Assembly: GCA_964017185.1 (NCBI GenBank) | Contig: OZ024874.1 | Span: 50,248,856 to 50,312,855 of the forward strand | Origin: Rugalucina vietnamica | Lineage: Eukaryota; Mollusca; Bivalvia; Lucinida; Lucinidae | Direction: 5' to 3' | DNA: 64,000 bases | Part shown: piece after piece, positions 35,100 through 47,290 of the stretch | Position numbering within the stretch: position 1 is the stretch's first letter | Layout of the letters: every line of letters starts with the position of its first letter | Program-made: the position numbers and the translations under genes | Notes under the pieces: generated by a model | Told to the model about the DNA's origin: nothing | The model's input: only the letters and a program-made list of their open reading frames with translations | Database searches by the model: none

Positions 35100-37641
35100 A
35101 ACCAGAGGACCATTGGTCCTGAGAACGCTCACCTGAAGCCTGATCTTGGAGTATTAAGTCATAATGAAATGACCTTGACCTTGAATACTCACACACCTTT
35201 ATTGACTTCATAAGTTTCAGGTCTCAGGCTGCAATAGTTTCCAAACCCAGTGATTTCTGAGAAAACCATAATTTTAATTTTGATATTTAAATGATCTTGG
35301 GCCAAGGTCAAGACATGACCTTGGCCTTCATTAATTACTTACCTTCATTGACTCCATTAGTTGTCTGCATCTAGCAACTTTCAGGTCTCAGGCTGCAACA
35401 GTTTGTTTTCGCCTTTTCCCATATGAAAGCCTATGTTTACAAAATTGACCTTGCCGTAAAATAGGTCAAGGTCATCATAGGGTCATCATTTCAACAAACT
35501 ATGATGGGCTGGAGTCCCAAATGCTACATACCAAGTTTCATGAAAATTGGCCTGCCGGTTCTGGAGAAGATTTTTGAAAGGTTTTTACCATATATGGGCG
35601 TGGCGGCCATCTTGGTCATGTGACATGGATTTCGCGATCAAACTTTCGTCTCCCCTACCCATGGATGCTCCACATAAAATTTCACTTTGATTTGCCAAGC
35701 AGTTTCAGAGACGAAGATCTTTGAAAAGTGTGTATGGACAACAGACTGGCCAAGGTCAAGAGATGACCTTGACCTATATTAATCACATACCTTCATCTAC
35801 TCCATTAGTTGTTTGCATCTACCACTTTTCAGGCCTCAGGCTGCAATAGTTTTCAAAAAATCCATAGTTTTCACTTCTTCCTATGTAAAAGCCTATGTTT
35901 CCAAATTTGACCTTGCCGTAAAATAATTCAAGGTCATCCAAGGGTTATCATTTTATCAAACTATGATGGGCTGAGGTCCTTGATGCTACATACCAAGTTT
36001 CGTGGAAATCGGTCCACCGGTTCTGGAGAAGAAGATTTTTGAAGGGTTTTTATCATATATGGGCGTGGCGGCCATCTTGGTCATGTGACCTGGATTTCGC
36101 GATCAAACTTTCGTCTCCCCTACCCATGGATGCTCCACATAAAATTTCACTTTGATTAGCCAAGCAGTTTCAGAGAAGAAGATCTTTGAAAAGTGTGTAT
36201 GAACAACAGACTGGCCAAGGTCAAGAGATGACCTTGACCTATATTAATCACATACCTTCATCTACTCCATTTGTTGTTTGCATCTACCACTTTTCAGGCC
36301 TCAGGCTGCAATAGTTTTCAAAAAATCCATAGTTTTCACTTTTTCCCATGTAAAAGCCTATGTTTCCAAATTTGACCTTGTCGTAAAATAGGTCAAGGTC
36401 ATCCAAGGGTCATCATTTTATCAAACTATGATGGGCTGGAGTCCCAAATGCTACATACAAAGTTTCGTGGAAATTGGCCACCGGTTCTGGAGAAGAAGAT
36501 TTTTGAAGGGTTTTTACCATATATGGGCGTGGCGGCCATCTTGGTCATGTGACCTGGATTTCGCGATCAAACTTTCGTCTCCCCTACCCATGAATGCTCC
36601 ACATAAAATTTCACTTTGATTGGCCAAGCAGTTTTAGAAAAGATCTTTGAAAAGTGTGTATGGACAACAGACTGGCCAAGGTCAAGAGATGACCTTGACC
36701 TATATTAATCACACTTTTCAGGCCTCAGGCTGCAATAGTTTTCAAAAAATCCATAGTTTTCACTTCTTCCCATGTAAAAGCCTATGTTTCCAAATTTGAC
36801 CTTGCCGTAAAACAGGTCAAGGTCATCCAAGGGTCATCATTTTATCAAATTATGATGGGCTGAGGTCCTTGATGCTACATACAAAGTTTCGTGGAAATCG
36901 GCCCACCGGTTCTGGAGAAGAAGATTTTTGAGTGGTTTTCACCATATATGGGCGTGGCGGCCATCTTGGTCATGTGACCTGGATTTTGCGATCAAACTTT
37001 CGTCTCCCCTACCCATGGATGCTCCACATAAAATTTCACTTTGATTGGCCAAGCAGTTTTAGAGAAGAAGATCTTTGAAAAGTGTGTATGGACAACAGAC
37101 TGGCCAAGGTCAAGAGATGACCTTGACCTATATTAATCACATACCTTCATCTACTCCATTAGTTGTTTGCATCTACCACTTTTCAGGCCTCAGGCTGCAA
37201 TAGTTTTCAAAAAATCCATAGTTTTCACTTTTTCCCATGTAAAAGCCTATGTTTCCAAATTTGACCTTGCCGTAAAATAGGTCAAGGTCATCCAAGGGTC
37301 ATCATTTTATCAAACTATGATGGGCTGGAGTCCCAAATGCTACATACAAAGTTTCGTGGAAATCGGCCACCGGTTCTGGAGAAGAAGATTTTTGAAGGGT
37401 TTTTACCATATATGGGCGTGGCGGCCATCTTGGTCATGTGACCTGGATTTCGCGATCAAACTTGAAATGCCACTACCCAAGGAGGCTCCACATAAAATTT
37501 AAAGTAGATTGGCCAAGCGGTTTCAGAGAAGAAGATCTTTGAAATTGTGGACGACGGACGACGGACGGACGACGGACGGACGGACGCCGGATCATGGCCA
37601 TCCTATAAGCTCACCTTGTGAGCCTTCGGCTCAGGTGAGCT
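35100..37641 (-). mobile_element. Hairpin-ended element with five tandem internal units
   Basis: Left end CCAGAGGACCATTGGTCCTG and CGCTCACCTGA; right end runs through GACGACGGACGGACG repeats to AAGCTCACCTTGTGAGCC plus TTCGGCTCAGGTGAGC. Internal units of about 420-450 bp repeat TTTCAGGCCTCAGGCTGCAA, TTGACCTTGCCGTAAAA, ATGGGCTGGAGTCCCAAATG, CCGGTTCTGGAGAAGAAG, GGCGGCCATCTTGGTCATG, ACTTTCGTCTCCCCTACCC and CCAAGGTCAAGAGATGACC. Units 2-5 are close to identical, so expansion was recent. No coding frame spans a unit; the 60-codon frames at 36428 and 37317 are just repeats of one another. Confidence 0.9.
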
Positions 37642-38231
37642 CATAAAGCCCAGAATAGTGCAGTAATTTAATGCAGGTCTTTCCTCGCTACAGGAAAGAC
37701 GTCTTCTACATAACAACCACCGCAATTTGAATAGAAGAACCAATTACAACATTAAAGCAAAATTCGCTTTATATACATCCTGAACTGGATTATAAGCGTC
37801 GGATGGCGCTGAAGCCTGGAATTATTTTACGGGCGATCCGATTACTTTTCGGCGCATCTTTCATTGTCATTGCCTTTATTAAGAGAATACGGTACACGCA
37901 TCGTTCCTATACCATGCTAATATTAACACCCATGGTCACATCCTCCTCAAAAAGAAATACAGTATTAAAATATATGTACATGTAATTACAAATGTAAGGG
38001 AAGTCTATTTTTTGAGACAACAAGTTCCAAATGAAAAGGCAATAAGGCGTAAAATAATAACCGTGTGTGTGTCCACTAACATGCCGAAAACGGGGTAGGG
38101 CCGGTAAGTCGGAAAATCTTTTTAATTTTCGTTTGTCTTTTCTTTGATGAAAATGCGTATATAGGGTAAAACGCGCTATACATTATATTAATAATTTTAT
38201 ACTGGAAACAGACAAACAAATTGAATGAAAA

Positions 38232-38795
38232 GGTACAAGTAGGCAAAGATCAGGAAAAGGCGCAATCAGAAAAAGATTCCCACTCCAAAAACCGAGGTGG
38301 GAAAAAACCAAATTAACAATCAGGTACTTATACCATGAAACATATCGCAAGCCGAATGAGCAGCTATTTTCCCATTAGGTGGCCACTCAGTTACTTTAAC
38401 TTAACTAAAAATATGAAAACATACATAAAACAGCACCAAAAAAAATTTAATCACCAAGACATAAAACAAAAAGAACCACCACAGAAGTATCGCCTTGGAA
38501 CGATCAGTAACACAAAGTTACTGGCGGGCTTAAACCGGTTTTACATGGCCATAACCTCACCCTCAGCTTCTGCAGTGGTTCATAACATTAAGTTAGTTCA
38601 TCGGACCTCGTGGTGAATCTCTAACTAGTCAATGAATCATCAAGAACAAACAAATAAATCATGATAAACATCCTGATGAATCAAAAACCAGGACTCACAG
38701 ATTGAGTAAGCTGCCCGACGATGGAGATCCCTGGGCGCCGAATAACCTACTAACTCCGGAGCAAAAGAAAAACACCAGTTGGACCCCGGTGGACC
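38232..38795 (-). repeat. Second RT family, tail plus C-terminal coding remnant
   Basis: Family end GGTACAAGTAGGCAAAGATC, then all tail blocks to GCTTCTGCAGTGGTTCATAA, then the remnant SNWCFSFAPELVGYSAPRD and RRAAYSICESWFLIHQDVYH on the minus strand. Truncated near the same codon as 28728-29268. Confidence 0.85.
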
Positions 38796-38892
38796 GGTGA
38801 AAGTTAAAAACAAAAGGAAGCTAAAGAAAGTGAGTGTAAATACTATTGTTGCAGTTATAATAGTTTTGAAACCATTGTCCAGTGTCCTGTTA

Positions 38893-39135
38893 AAATTAGC
38901 CGCCTCGTGGGAAAACCAACATTGTGGTTTCCGAAGAGGTCCGACACCAATCAGGCTGTACAAACACGGAAGATGGCTAAAGACTGGAAATTTTGGTTTT
39001 AGAAAGTAGAGGAACTGTACTATCCGTGTAGCGAAAACAGAGGCGCTGATAAGCTTCGCGGTTACCGCGAAGCTGATCTGCGCCTTTGTTTTCGCATATG
39101 CAGATTGTTGGTTTTCTCATGAGGCGGCTCAAATG
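38893..39135 (+). mobile_element. Cruciform MITE, copy 4
   Basis: AATTAGCCGCCTCGTGGGAAAACC on the left and GGTTTTCTCATGAGGCGGC on the right. The centre AAGCTTCGCGGTTACCGCGAAGCT pairs perfectly and extends through GATCTGCGCC and the mirrored GGCGCTGAT. About 243 bp, noncoding. Confidence 0.87.
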
Positions 39136-39429
39136 TTGAGGGTCGGTCGACATGAAAATATTTTATTCTATTTTTAATGGAAATAAAAACTGCAGGGTCG
39201 ATGCGAAAAGTCAGAGTCGGTCAGGTTAGTGAAAAGACAGCTATTTTTTTTTTATTTACACCTACAGGTTTAAGCAAATGCTGCAAGTGGTGATCTTTTG
39301 CTATGGCGATATCACCTTGCCAACTTTTCATCGGCAAATTGAACATTGACATGTGAAGATTTCGTCATACTTTGTCTTGTGAATAAAGGAATTAAGTCTC
39401 TCGAAGATGAAAAGAAAAAAAACTATACA

Positions 39430-42400
39430 CAAAAAGTTATTATCATGGACCCACTTCGAAGGGAACGGCCAGTAAAAAGCAAATGTTGACATGCGATTTG
39501 AAACCGTTGTACGAGTGACTCGCCTTGTATTTAAAATGACCTTAGTTGAAATCACACTTGCTTTCTCATCTATTAGGTAATGTGAAAATCGTCGTCTAGA
39601 GTGTGATAGTTAACGATGTGTAACTGTTACCTATTTTGTTTTAATAATGCTCTATTCGGCATCTGTTCGTCTGACTAATAATATTATGTTTAGACATAAT
39701 GCCACAGATTGATCTTTTCCTAATGGAAAGTAAAAACAGAGGGTTCAGGAATCACGCTTGGCATCAATCACATTTGAGCCGCATCGTGAGAAAACCGGAT
39801 TTTTGCCTAGGCGAAAACAAAGGCGCAGATCAGCTTCGCGGTAACCGCGAAGCTGATCAGCGCCTTTGTTTTCGCTACACGGATAGTACAATTTCTCTTC
39901 TTCTTAAATCCGAAATTTCAAGCTTCTAGCCTGCTTCTGTAACTGTACAGGCCGATTTATGTCGGACCTGGTCGGAAACCCCGAAGACCGGTTTTCTCGC
40001 GTCGAGGCTCATTTACAACTTGTCCTATCAAATCCGTTGTTTACGAGTATTAAGTCAATCTCTCACGACACGTCTGTCATACCATAGAAACACAATGACT
40101 AATTTCCCATATATCAACGCAGCTCACGGAGAAACATTTACAGTAAGAAACCCGTAAATATATCTTTCCTACAGAATAATAATAATATGCCATAAAAGGT
40201 TGAAATAAACGTAACTATAACAAATTGCTCTGAACAAATCTGTGTGACCGGTTGTCATTGTGGAGTTGTGTCAGTTGTAAATTAGTTCTGATGTTCTAGG
40301 GACTACGGTGAGATCAATGTAGCGACGGATTACCATCGCATTTGTCCTGAAGATCCACTTAATACACCGTCCATCTGATATCATTACAAATGATAGAATC
40401 ATTACAACACACACAGGCATAAAAACGTTATGTAAAAGAATCTGTAAACTGTGAATCAAATGGTGGTTTAAACATCAGATCGGATTTTGACGAGCAATTC
40501 CTGACAATAGAGAGCGATATATCACAGATGTCACCAGTTTCGAACGACAACAATTCTTGCCATGCACTGCATTGATGTATTGTCATCATATAAAGTCCTA
40601 ACAGGATAATGACTGCTAAAATTCAGTGAAAGGAAAGCAGGTTAATCCATTTATGATCTGGCTTGTTTTGTTCAATGTGCATCAAACTACAAAAGAAAAA
40701 CGTATTCTGACAAGACCATTAATTAAACATGATGCGTAAATTTTAGCAATTATACAGATCACGCATTGACAGAAACAAAGCAGATAGGAAAATCTTATAC
40801 ATATAAAAATCTCATATATGACGACCAAAAGGAGGCATGTTTCGACAATGAAGTAAGGGTTATGGTTATTCAACGGAATAAAGCATTTGATTGTTCTTTC
40901 GGCGTGATAAAACAAAAACTTGATCACATATTTGTTCTAAGCAGATTCATTCATGATTTTTTCTTGGTACTTAATGAACCCAATTTGACGTTCGCCTGAG
41001 AAGAATGAGATTTTCGTTGCATTTCTCTTATTTAATTTAATTAAAAAATAATGAAATTGTTCCTCAGAATAATGCTCCGTCCAAGGCACTAGGGTAACGA
41101 TAACCTGCATTTGTCTGTTCCTTTGATAAGGTGACACAGCCTGTTTTTCTATGTCTTTGAAAGTACAGTCTAATCATTACAAAACAGTGAATATTAACTC
41201 ACGGCACAGAAACTGAAGAACTTTTCTCTCGTACTTTTTGTAATTTCAATTGCAATGTTATTTGCATCTTTTATATACGTGTGTGTGTTTAAACGGCTAA
41301 TTGCATCTCTAATTTTGCTTTACATGATAGAATTCAATGCTGCTGCCAATGATGCATAATTGCTTTCGTTTACGATCACCAAGGCATTTCAAATAACTTT
41401 GCTTGACATAAACTGACAAAAAATTTCAGCGAGCGTATGATTGCCAATAGATGTTGGCCAAATGTCTGGTAATTCGTTCATATAATCAACGATACTTACT
41501 ACTTCGGGAAGACAGAAAGTAAAACAGTGCAAACAAATATCAATGTATTATCAATGATTACACTATCATGTTTAACTCATATAAGCCTGGCGTCCCTTTT
41601 GTGGAACATAGACAAACAGCTTAGCCCCAGTTGTGACACCGCAGACCGCGGCGTCCCATCTGGGGTTATTCTGAATGAGATAAAAATCACTCCTAACACG
41701 CCGAAAAATGAAAGTGGACTCATCCAAATGATAATGATGGGAGAATCCATTCGTAAAATATGGGTTAAAGCTGGCTCTCAAAACTCTTGTAGATCGAACT
41801 CAAATGTGAGTATTTGAATACGCCGAGTACATTGTATGACGAGGTATATTTGAACATATCTTGTAAATAATTGCAGTTAACGTACGCTGTTTGTTCGGGC
41901 TGAACTCCCCAGAAAATAATTTATCCGTCATGTCTGTACAGGGTAAAAAACGCCTATCTGAGTAGTGCCAGTACTATATACATTTTCGTTGAGTGAATGC
42001 CCAGCCGTTGTAAGTTTCGAATCTATTGTTCGGTGTCATACATTCTACGAAAATACCGCTGTTAACCTAAACGTGTCGCAACTAAAACTATATGACAATC
42101 AATGTTCAGGGGCATAGGCAATTTGAAATATTATAAACCATTTTATTGAATCTTAAAATGAACAAAAACATTGAACCATTGAAGATTAAATTAAAAAGTC
42201 CATTTTGGTTCCTGACCTGAAAACAGAAAGTCATTTTGCTTTTCGTGCGTGTCTTATTTTGTCATAATTCCGTCCTAGTCAAGTGGGGATTTTTACTGTT
42301 TCGTGTATATTCTTACCTTACTTGGGACAGAATACATAAATATGTATGATAACACGACACCAAATATTGTAATTAATAAAAGCAGCTCTTTTTATTGGTT

Positions 42401-42640
42401 CCCTTAACAGTAGCTACTGCAACTTGATTAGAAGAGCTATTTACAACACCATCATTCACACTAATACGTCTTAAATTAAGCAAAACGCGCATAATATACA
42501 TCTTAAACTTGATTATATGCGTCAGATTAGCTGCAAACATCGGCTCTGAAGCCTGGAATTAGTTTACTGTTGATCTGATATCGGCGCTTCTTTCATTTTC
42601 AATGTCGTTAGGGGATGCGGTGCAATCGTTCAAAGACGTT
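39430..42640 (+). repeat. Ordered tandem unit, copy 2
   Basis: Blocks: AAAGTTATTATCATGGACCCA (39436), GATTGATCTTTTCCTAATGG (39707), TCTCACGACACGTCTGTC (40061), GATGTATTGTCATCATATA (40572), ATTTTCGTTGCATTTCTC (41010), GAGCGTATGATTGCCAAT (41431), and TTTACAACACCATCATTC (42430). Shorter than the other copies because the middle part (CTGTATAACTG block) is missing and partly replaced by the cruciform MITE at 39771-40014. Confidence 0.82.
39771..40014 (-). mobile_element. Cruciform MITE, copy 5 (most complete)
   Basis: Ends CATTTGAGCCGCATCGTGAG and CTCGCGTCGAGGCTCATTT; 244 bp. The central 65 bp (39811-39875) runs from GCGAAAACAAAGGCGC to its mirror GCGCCTTTGTTTTCGC around GGTAACC with a single mismatch, an exceptionally strong cruciform. 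A GATAGTACAATT word and GTCGGACCTGGTCGGAAAC follow, as in the other copies. Confidence 0.92.
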
Positions 42641-42695
42641 CCTATAACATGTTCGTATAACTCCAATGGACCCATTCTCTTCACGAAAACACAAC

Positions 42696-42922
42696 CAGGG
42701 CCCAGTTGTTCAAAACTAACGACGTCGTTAGTTAACGTTTCGTTAAAATTTCAAACATTAATATTACAAATACACTGTTATTTTTTGTTGAAAAAATGTG
42801 AGAATCCTTCGCACTGCAAAACAAAAAATAACAGTGTATTTGTTACTTTAGCTGATATTTGCTTAACAAATTTATGTCTTAACGATATCGTTAAGCTAAC
42901 GATGCTTTGAACAACTTGCTCC
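42696..42922. mobile_element. MITE-like inverted-repeat element
   Basis: Left GGGCCCAGTTGTTCAAAACTAACG, right CTAACGATGCTTTGAACAACTTG plus CTCC; internal arms ACAAATACACTGTTATTTTTTG and its mirror AAAAAATAACAGTGTATTTGT, with AACG/CGTT words along both sides. About 227 bp without coding sequence. Sits in the gap between tandem copies 2 and 3. Confidence 0.8.
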
Positions 42923-43635
42923 ATGTGTATTGGGAATATCGTTGCATATTGCGATCAGTCACAGTGAAGATACCACATTATCAAGTCACGACTCGTATTG
43001 ACAGCATAACTGAACAATGGTACGTGTAGGTAAACTTTTCGCCAGTGTTTGTCTCATCGAAGCTGAACAAAAACCAATTACGTTATTATCAAAGACCCAG
43101 CTCGAATAAAACGCAACTATCAGCATAGTACGAGTTAACCGAGTTGTATCTGAAAACACTATAGTCGTTTTAAACTGGCGTGCCCATATATCAGGTAATT
43201 TGTTACTGTCGTCTGGAGGTTGCAAAGTTTACGATATGTCAAGGTGACACATTTGTTTCCATAATGTTCAATTCGGTATCTGTCCGACTACCTAATAGAA
43301 TCATGTTTAGACATAATGCCACAGATTGATCTTTTCCTAATGGAAGTCTCACACAAATTACTTCATGGAAATCAAGATGCAAATTGAAATTTATCTGTCT
43401 TTTTCCTGTCTATTTACAGCAGAAGTGCCAATGAGCATCTCTGAAAATCGACCGTTTAAACTTGAATCCGATTTATAGCAACGTTTTTGCTGAGCAGTGG
43501 AGAGAAAATCTGTCTTAGGGATTCGACGATCATTCGTAACATGAACACAGCTGCTAACTCATAGAAAGTCTTGCTCTTTGAAAGAATAATTTAATCTACA
43601 TGTAACAAGAGAAGCCAACAAGTTTTAAGTTAAAT

Positions 43636-44102
43636 CAGTTTGTTATTCGGCGCCCAAGGATCTCCATCGTAGGGCAGCTTACTCAAGCTGTGAGCACTGG
43701 TTTTTGATTCATCAGGATGTTTATCATGATTTATTTGTTTTGTTTTTTTTTTCTGATGATTAATTGACTAATTAGATATTCACCACGAGGACCGAAGAAC
43801 AAACAAAACATTATGAACCACTGCAGAAGCTGAGGCAAGTAATTTTGTGTTACTGATCGTTCCAAGGCGATACTTCTGTGGTGGTTCTTTTTGGTTTTAT
43901 GTCTTGGTGTTTAAATATTCTTTGTGCTGTTGGCGCCTTACGTGTGTTTTCATATTTTAGTTAAGTTTTGGTAACTGAGGGGCCACCTATTTGGAAAATA
44001 GCTGCTCATTCGGCTTACGATATGTTTTCATGGTATAAGTAAATTTTGGAGTGGGAGTCTTTTACTTATTGTGCCTTTTCCTGATCTTTGCCTACTTGTA
44101 CT
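43636..44102 (+). repeat. Second RT family, C-terminal remnant plus tail
   Basis: Begins with the reading frame remnant around GGCGCCCAAGGATCTCCATC (same place in the family as LVGYSAPRDLH), then TGAACCACTGCAGAAGCTGAGG and the tail to CTGATCTTTGCCTACTTGTAC. A deletion after TGAGG joins directly to the GTAATTTTGTGTTACTGATCG block. Confidence 0.85.
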
Positions 44103-46948
44103 TTTTTAGTTCTACACGTTAAACGTAAGCAATGATATGGATCTTGTTTCATTACGACAACGTGCCCATGGAATATGCAGAGATTGTCTTTAATTTGTAA
44201 AATGTCACAATATCATTGAAAAAATCGTGATATTTCTAACATTGTTGCTCAAAAATGAAAGGACCAAAGTACCACATTAAAATCCCAGGTGTTGAACAAC
44301 CAAAATGACCAATTTGAAAGTAGGTTACTGAAAAATGAAACATACATGTAGGTCACATACATCAGCTTTACACGGTTCTTCTAAGATAATAATTGTTATC
44401 GTTGCTACTAGATCTATACAAATAGATTAAAATAAGTCTGTTTCCAGTAGTTTGTAAAAATATCAAAGCTACACATACATGATCTTACAATATGACACAG
44501 GCAACTGCAATTATAAAATAGGCTATGTTGATTTTAAATCGTTTGAGAATAGTTCAAGTTGTAACTCTTTTCTTTTCAATGAAAATGAAATCTGTGGCCT
44601 CTATGTTTCGCCCAAAAGGAAAATGCTCCTTAAATGCATCTGTATAACTGCTTTGTTTTGCAGACTTCAGTTATTCGTAAATCAGTTCTATTTTCAGACT
44701 GCGAAAAGATGCGATCAATTTAACGGGATTTGACCGTCAGAGTTGTTCCTATTAATCTACTTAATGCAATTATCGAACCACAGTCAGAAAAATCTACAAT
44801 CTCCTAATGCGATGTTCGCTCACGGCAATCAGAGAAAAGAATCCCATTCAAGCATGACTATTTTGGTAATGATCGGGAGATCCGCGAAAAAAATGTACCA
44901 CATAAAAATGGTCAGTAATATAAGATAGGGATAAACATAAGATGGGGATAAACTGGTGTAACGGGGTACCAAGCCCAACCGTTACTGCAAGGGCGTAAAA
45001 TAATACACTCATTCCCATAACTTTTTAAATTGATAATTATGGTCTAGCATCATTAATTTCACATTAACTTAACCAAGAAGAAATAGAAATATGTAACAAT
45101 TAACAACGAGGTACGAATATGTGTAGATGTCATGCCACATAGTCTTTGTGTGTCCATGATATGAATTGTTTGTCACTTACGCTTGGAATAATTCTCGTAA
45201 ACAACATGGCCAAGCGAACCCATTGTTTACGAGTATATAGTCGATCTCTCACGACACATTTGTCATACCATAGAAACACAATGTGTTTCCATATATCATC
45301 TCACTTCATGGAGAAAAGTCTACAACAAGATAATGTGTTGTTCCCACAGAAATCTAATATTGGGTTTATTTTCACTGTGCCATTTTGGTGGTCATAACTG
45401 TTTTTATACATGTAGCTAAAAGCACTGAACAACTGCCATTGTTGAATTATGTCAGATATAAGTCAGTTCCGATACTCGGTGGAATACAGTGATATTAAAT
45501 GACCAGAGATGACAATCACATTGCCATTGTGCTCAACTGTATATTATGTCAACCTGATCATGTCAGAACATTGATCAGGCACTGTCTTCCAGTCGTAATC
45601 ACAAGACTGAGTGTGCATTGGACCCTGCTAAAATAATGGACACACGAAAGTAGAAACATAACACAAGCTCGGAAATTTATAACAAAAATAACGTCTAAAC
45701 AATATGCTTGTTAAACATTCAAAGATGACCGTTTGTTCACTCAACCTGTCCAAGTTCGAGGGCGAGTAATTAATGCAAAAGTAGAGAAATAAGTCATATG
45801 AGATAGCCTATACCGTCAGCTTCTGTGAACATTTCTTGCCACAGAATAAAATCGATGTATTGTCATCGTTTGAAAGACCTAGCTAACACAAGTTTAATCC
45901 TTTTTAATCTGGCATGTTTAGTACAATGTGCATCAAACCGCAGAAGATGTGACACATTCTGACAAGACCGTTAAAATGATTGGTGTGTCAGTTTTAGCAA
46001 TGCGGGGTTTTAAAGCCCGGAACAAAGACAATATTTCTTATTCATTTAGCAAACGTATTACAACCAATTGTATAATACGATTGTCTCGTAATAATCAAAG
46101 AAACAAAAGGCACAATTTCCAAACATTTTGAAGTACAGCCTAAAACATCATTTTGGTGTAGATGAATACCCAAATGCATATTATAACAAAGCATATGTAG
46201 CTACATGTAGGGCGTTGAACGTTAAGAGATTGGGAGACAGGGATAATGTTTTTTGGAACCGATAACCGTACACTGATCACTTTTTTTACTATCCAAGCAG
46301 ATTTCCTCGTGATATTACATTGTTTTCGTACTGAAATAACCAAGTTTGAACTTTGCATGAGAAGAATCAGAATATTTCAGAATGTTGTTGTATTTCTCTT
46401 ATTTAAATTTCATTAAACAAATAATGAAATTGCCCCTCAGAATAAAACTCCGTACAAGCTAGGTGCTAAGGTAACATTAGGTAACATTAGCTTGCATTTG
46501 TCTAATTCTTATAATTGACTGGTACAAGGTACTGTCGTATTATCGCGGGTCTTTGAATCACAATTTTATTATTACAGTACAGCGAATATTAACCTTAAGA
46601 GTGTTTCTGAAGTACACTTTTGTAATTTCCATTGCCACTTTATTTGCATCCATATTTTTCAAGGATGATTGAATGGCTAGATTTGCTTTACGTGAAGGAA
46701 TTACGGTGATGCTGCCAACGATGCATAATAGCTTTCATTTACGATCACCAAGGCATTTCAAATAAGTTTACTTGACATGAACTGTCAGCGAGCGTATGAT
46801 TGCCTATCTACTTTCCATACTTGTAGGCCAAACGCCTGCAAATTCTTTCATTCAATCAACGATACCTACTTACAGACACACACGAAGGCAGTGCAAAGAG
46901 GTTTTACACCAACATGTCTTAAGCTGTCTCTCATAAAGCTTCCCGGTC

Positions 46949-47222
46949 CACTACGAAAACTTGCCCATGCAATAAACAGAGATTTTTGAGCTATAAAAAT
47001 TGAAACTTTTCATCTGAAAAATTTTGATATTTTTCTAATTTTTGCTCAAAACATAGATTGTGGGTACACATTAGAACCGCCGAGGCGGTTCTAACGAGTA
47101 CCAACAATCTATGTTTTGGAGCAAAAATAAGAAAAATAGGTATACCCCCCGCATACCCCAGTTTTGCTATATAAAAGTGGGGTTCAAGGGGGTACACATT
47201 TCATGGACATGTTTGCTTGATG
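46949..47222. mobile_element. Palindromic MITE (GTGGGTAC family), copy 3
   Basis: CACTACGAAAACTTGCCCATGC start; core AGATTGTGGGTACACATTAG then AACCGCCGAGGCGGTT then CTAACGAGTACCAACAATCT; then GGTATACCCCCCGCATACCCC and AAAGTGGGG; end GGACATGTTTGCTTGATG. The core is a nearly exact palindrome. Confidence 0.88.
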
Positions 47223-47236
47223 CAAGTACATAAAGA

Positions 47237-47290
47237 GGTACAAGTAGGCAACGATCAGGAAAAGGCGCAATCAGAAAAAAGATTCCCATA
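47237..47290 (-). repeat. Short 3' stub of the second RT family
   Basis: Only the terminal 54 bp are present (GGTACAAGTAGGCAACGATCAGG to GATTCCCATA). It lies right beside the MITE. Such a stub is what strong 5' truncation produces. Confidence 0.75.

Larger units (their letters stand above)
29600..37960 (+). repeat. Ordered tandem unit, copy 1 (inflated by insertions)
   Basis: Blocks in order: GATTGATCTTTTCCTAATGG (29738), CTGTATAACTGCTTTGTTTTGC (30390), TCTCACGACACGTTTGTC (32825), GATGTATTGTCATCGTTTG (33382), ATTTTCGTTGCATTTCTC (33761), GAGCGTATGATTGCC (34677), and TTTACAACATTAAAGC / CATCCTGAACTGGATTATA (37740-37790). The copy is stretched by the nested elements at 30743-32672, the tRNA-like sequences at 33.9-34.4 kb and the hairpin-ended element at 35100-37641. 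No open frame shared by all copies is seen. Confidence 0.8.

Noticed and set aside
36428..37502. Two nearly identical ~60-codon frames (MMGWSPKCYIQSFVEIGH...)
   Set aside because: The likeness comes from the tandem DNA units; other units break the frame, so there is no sign of selection on protein.
35100..37641. CRISPR-like array
   Set aside because: Units are about 430 bp without short unique spacers, the context is a eukaryotic transposon, and there are no cas genes.
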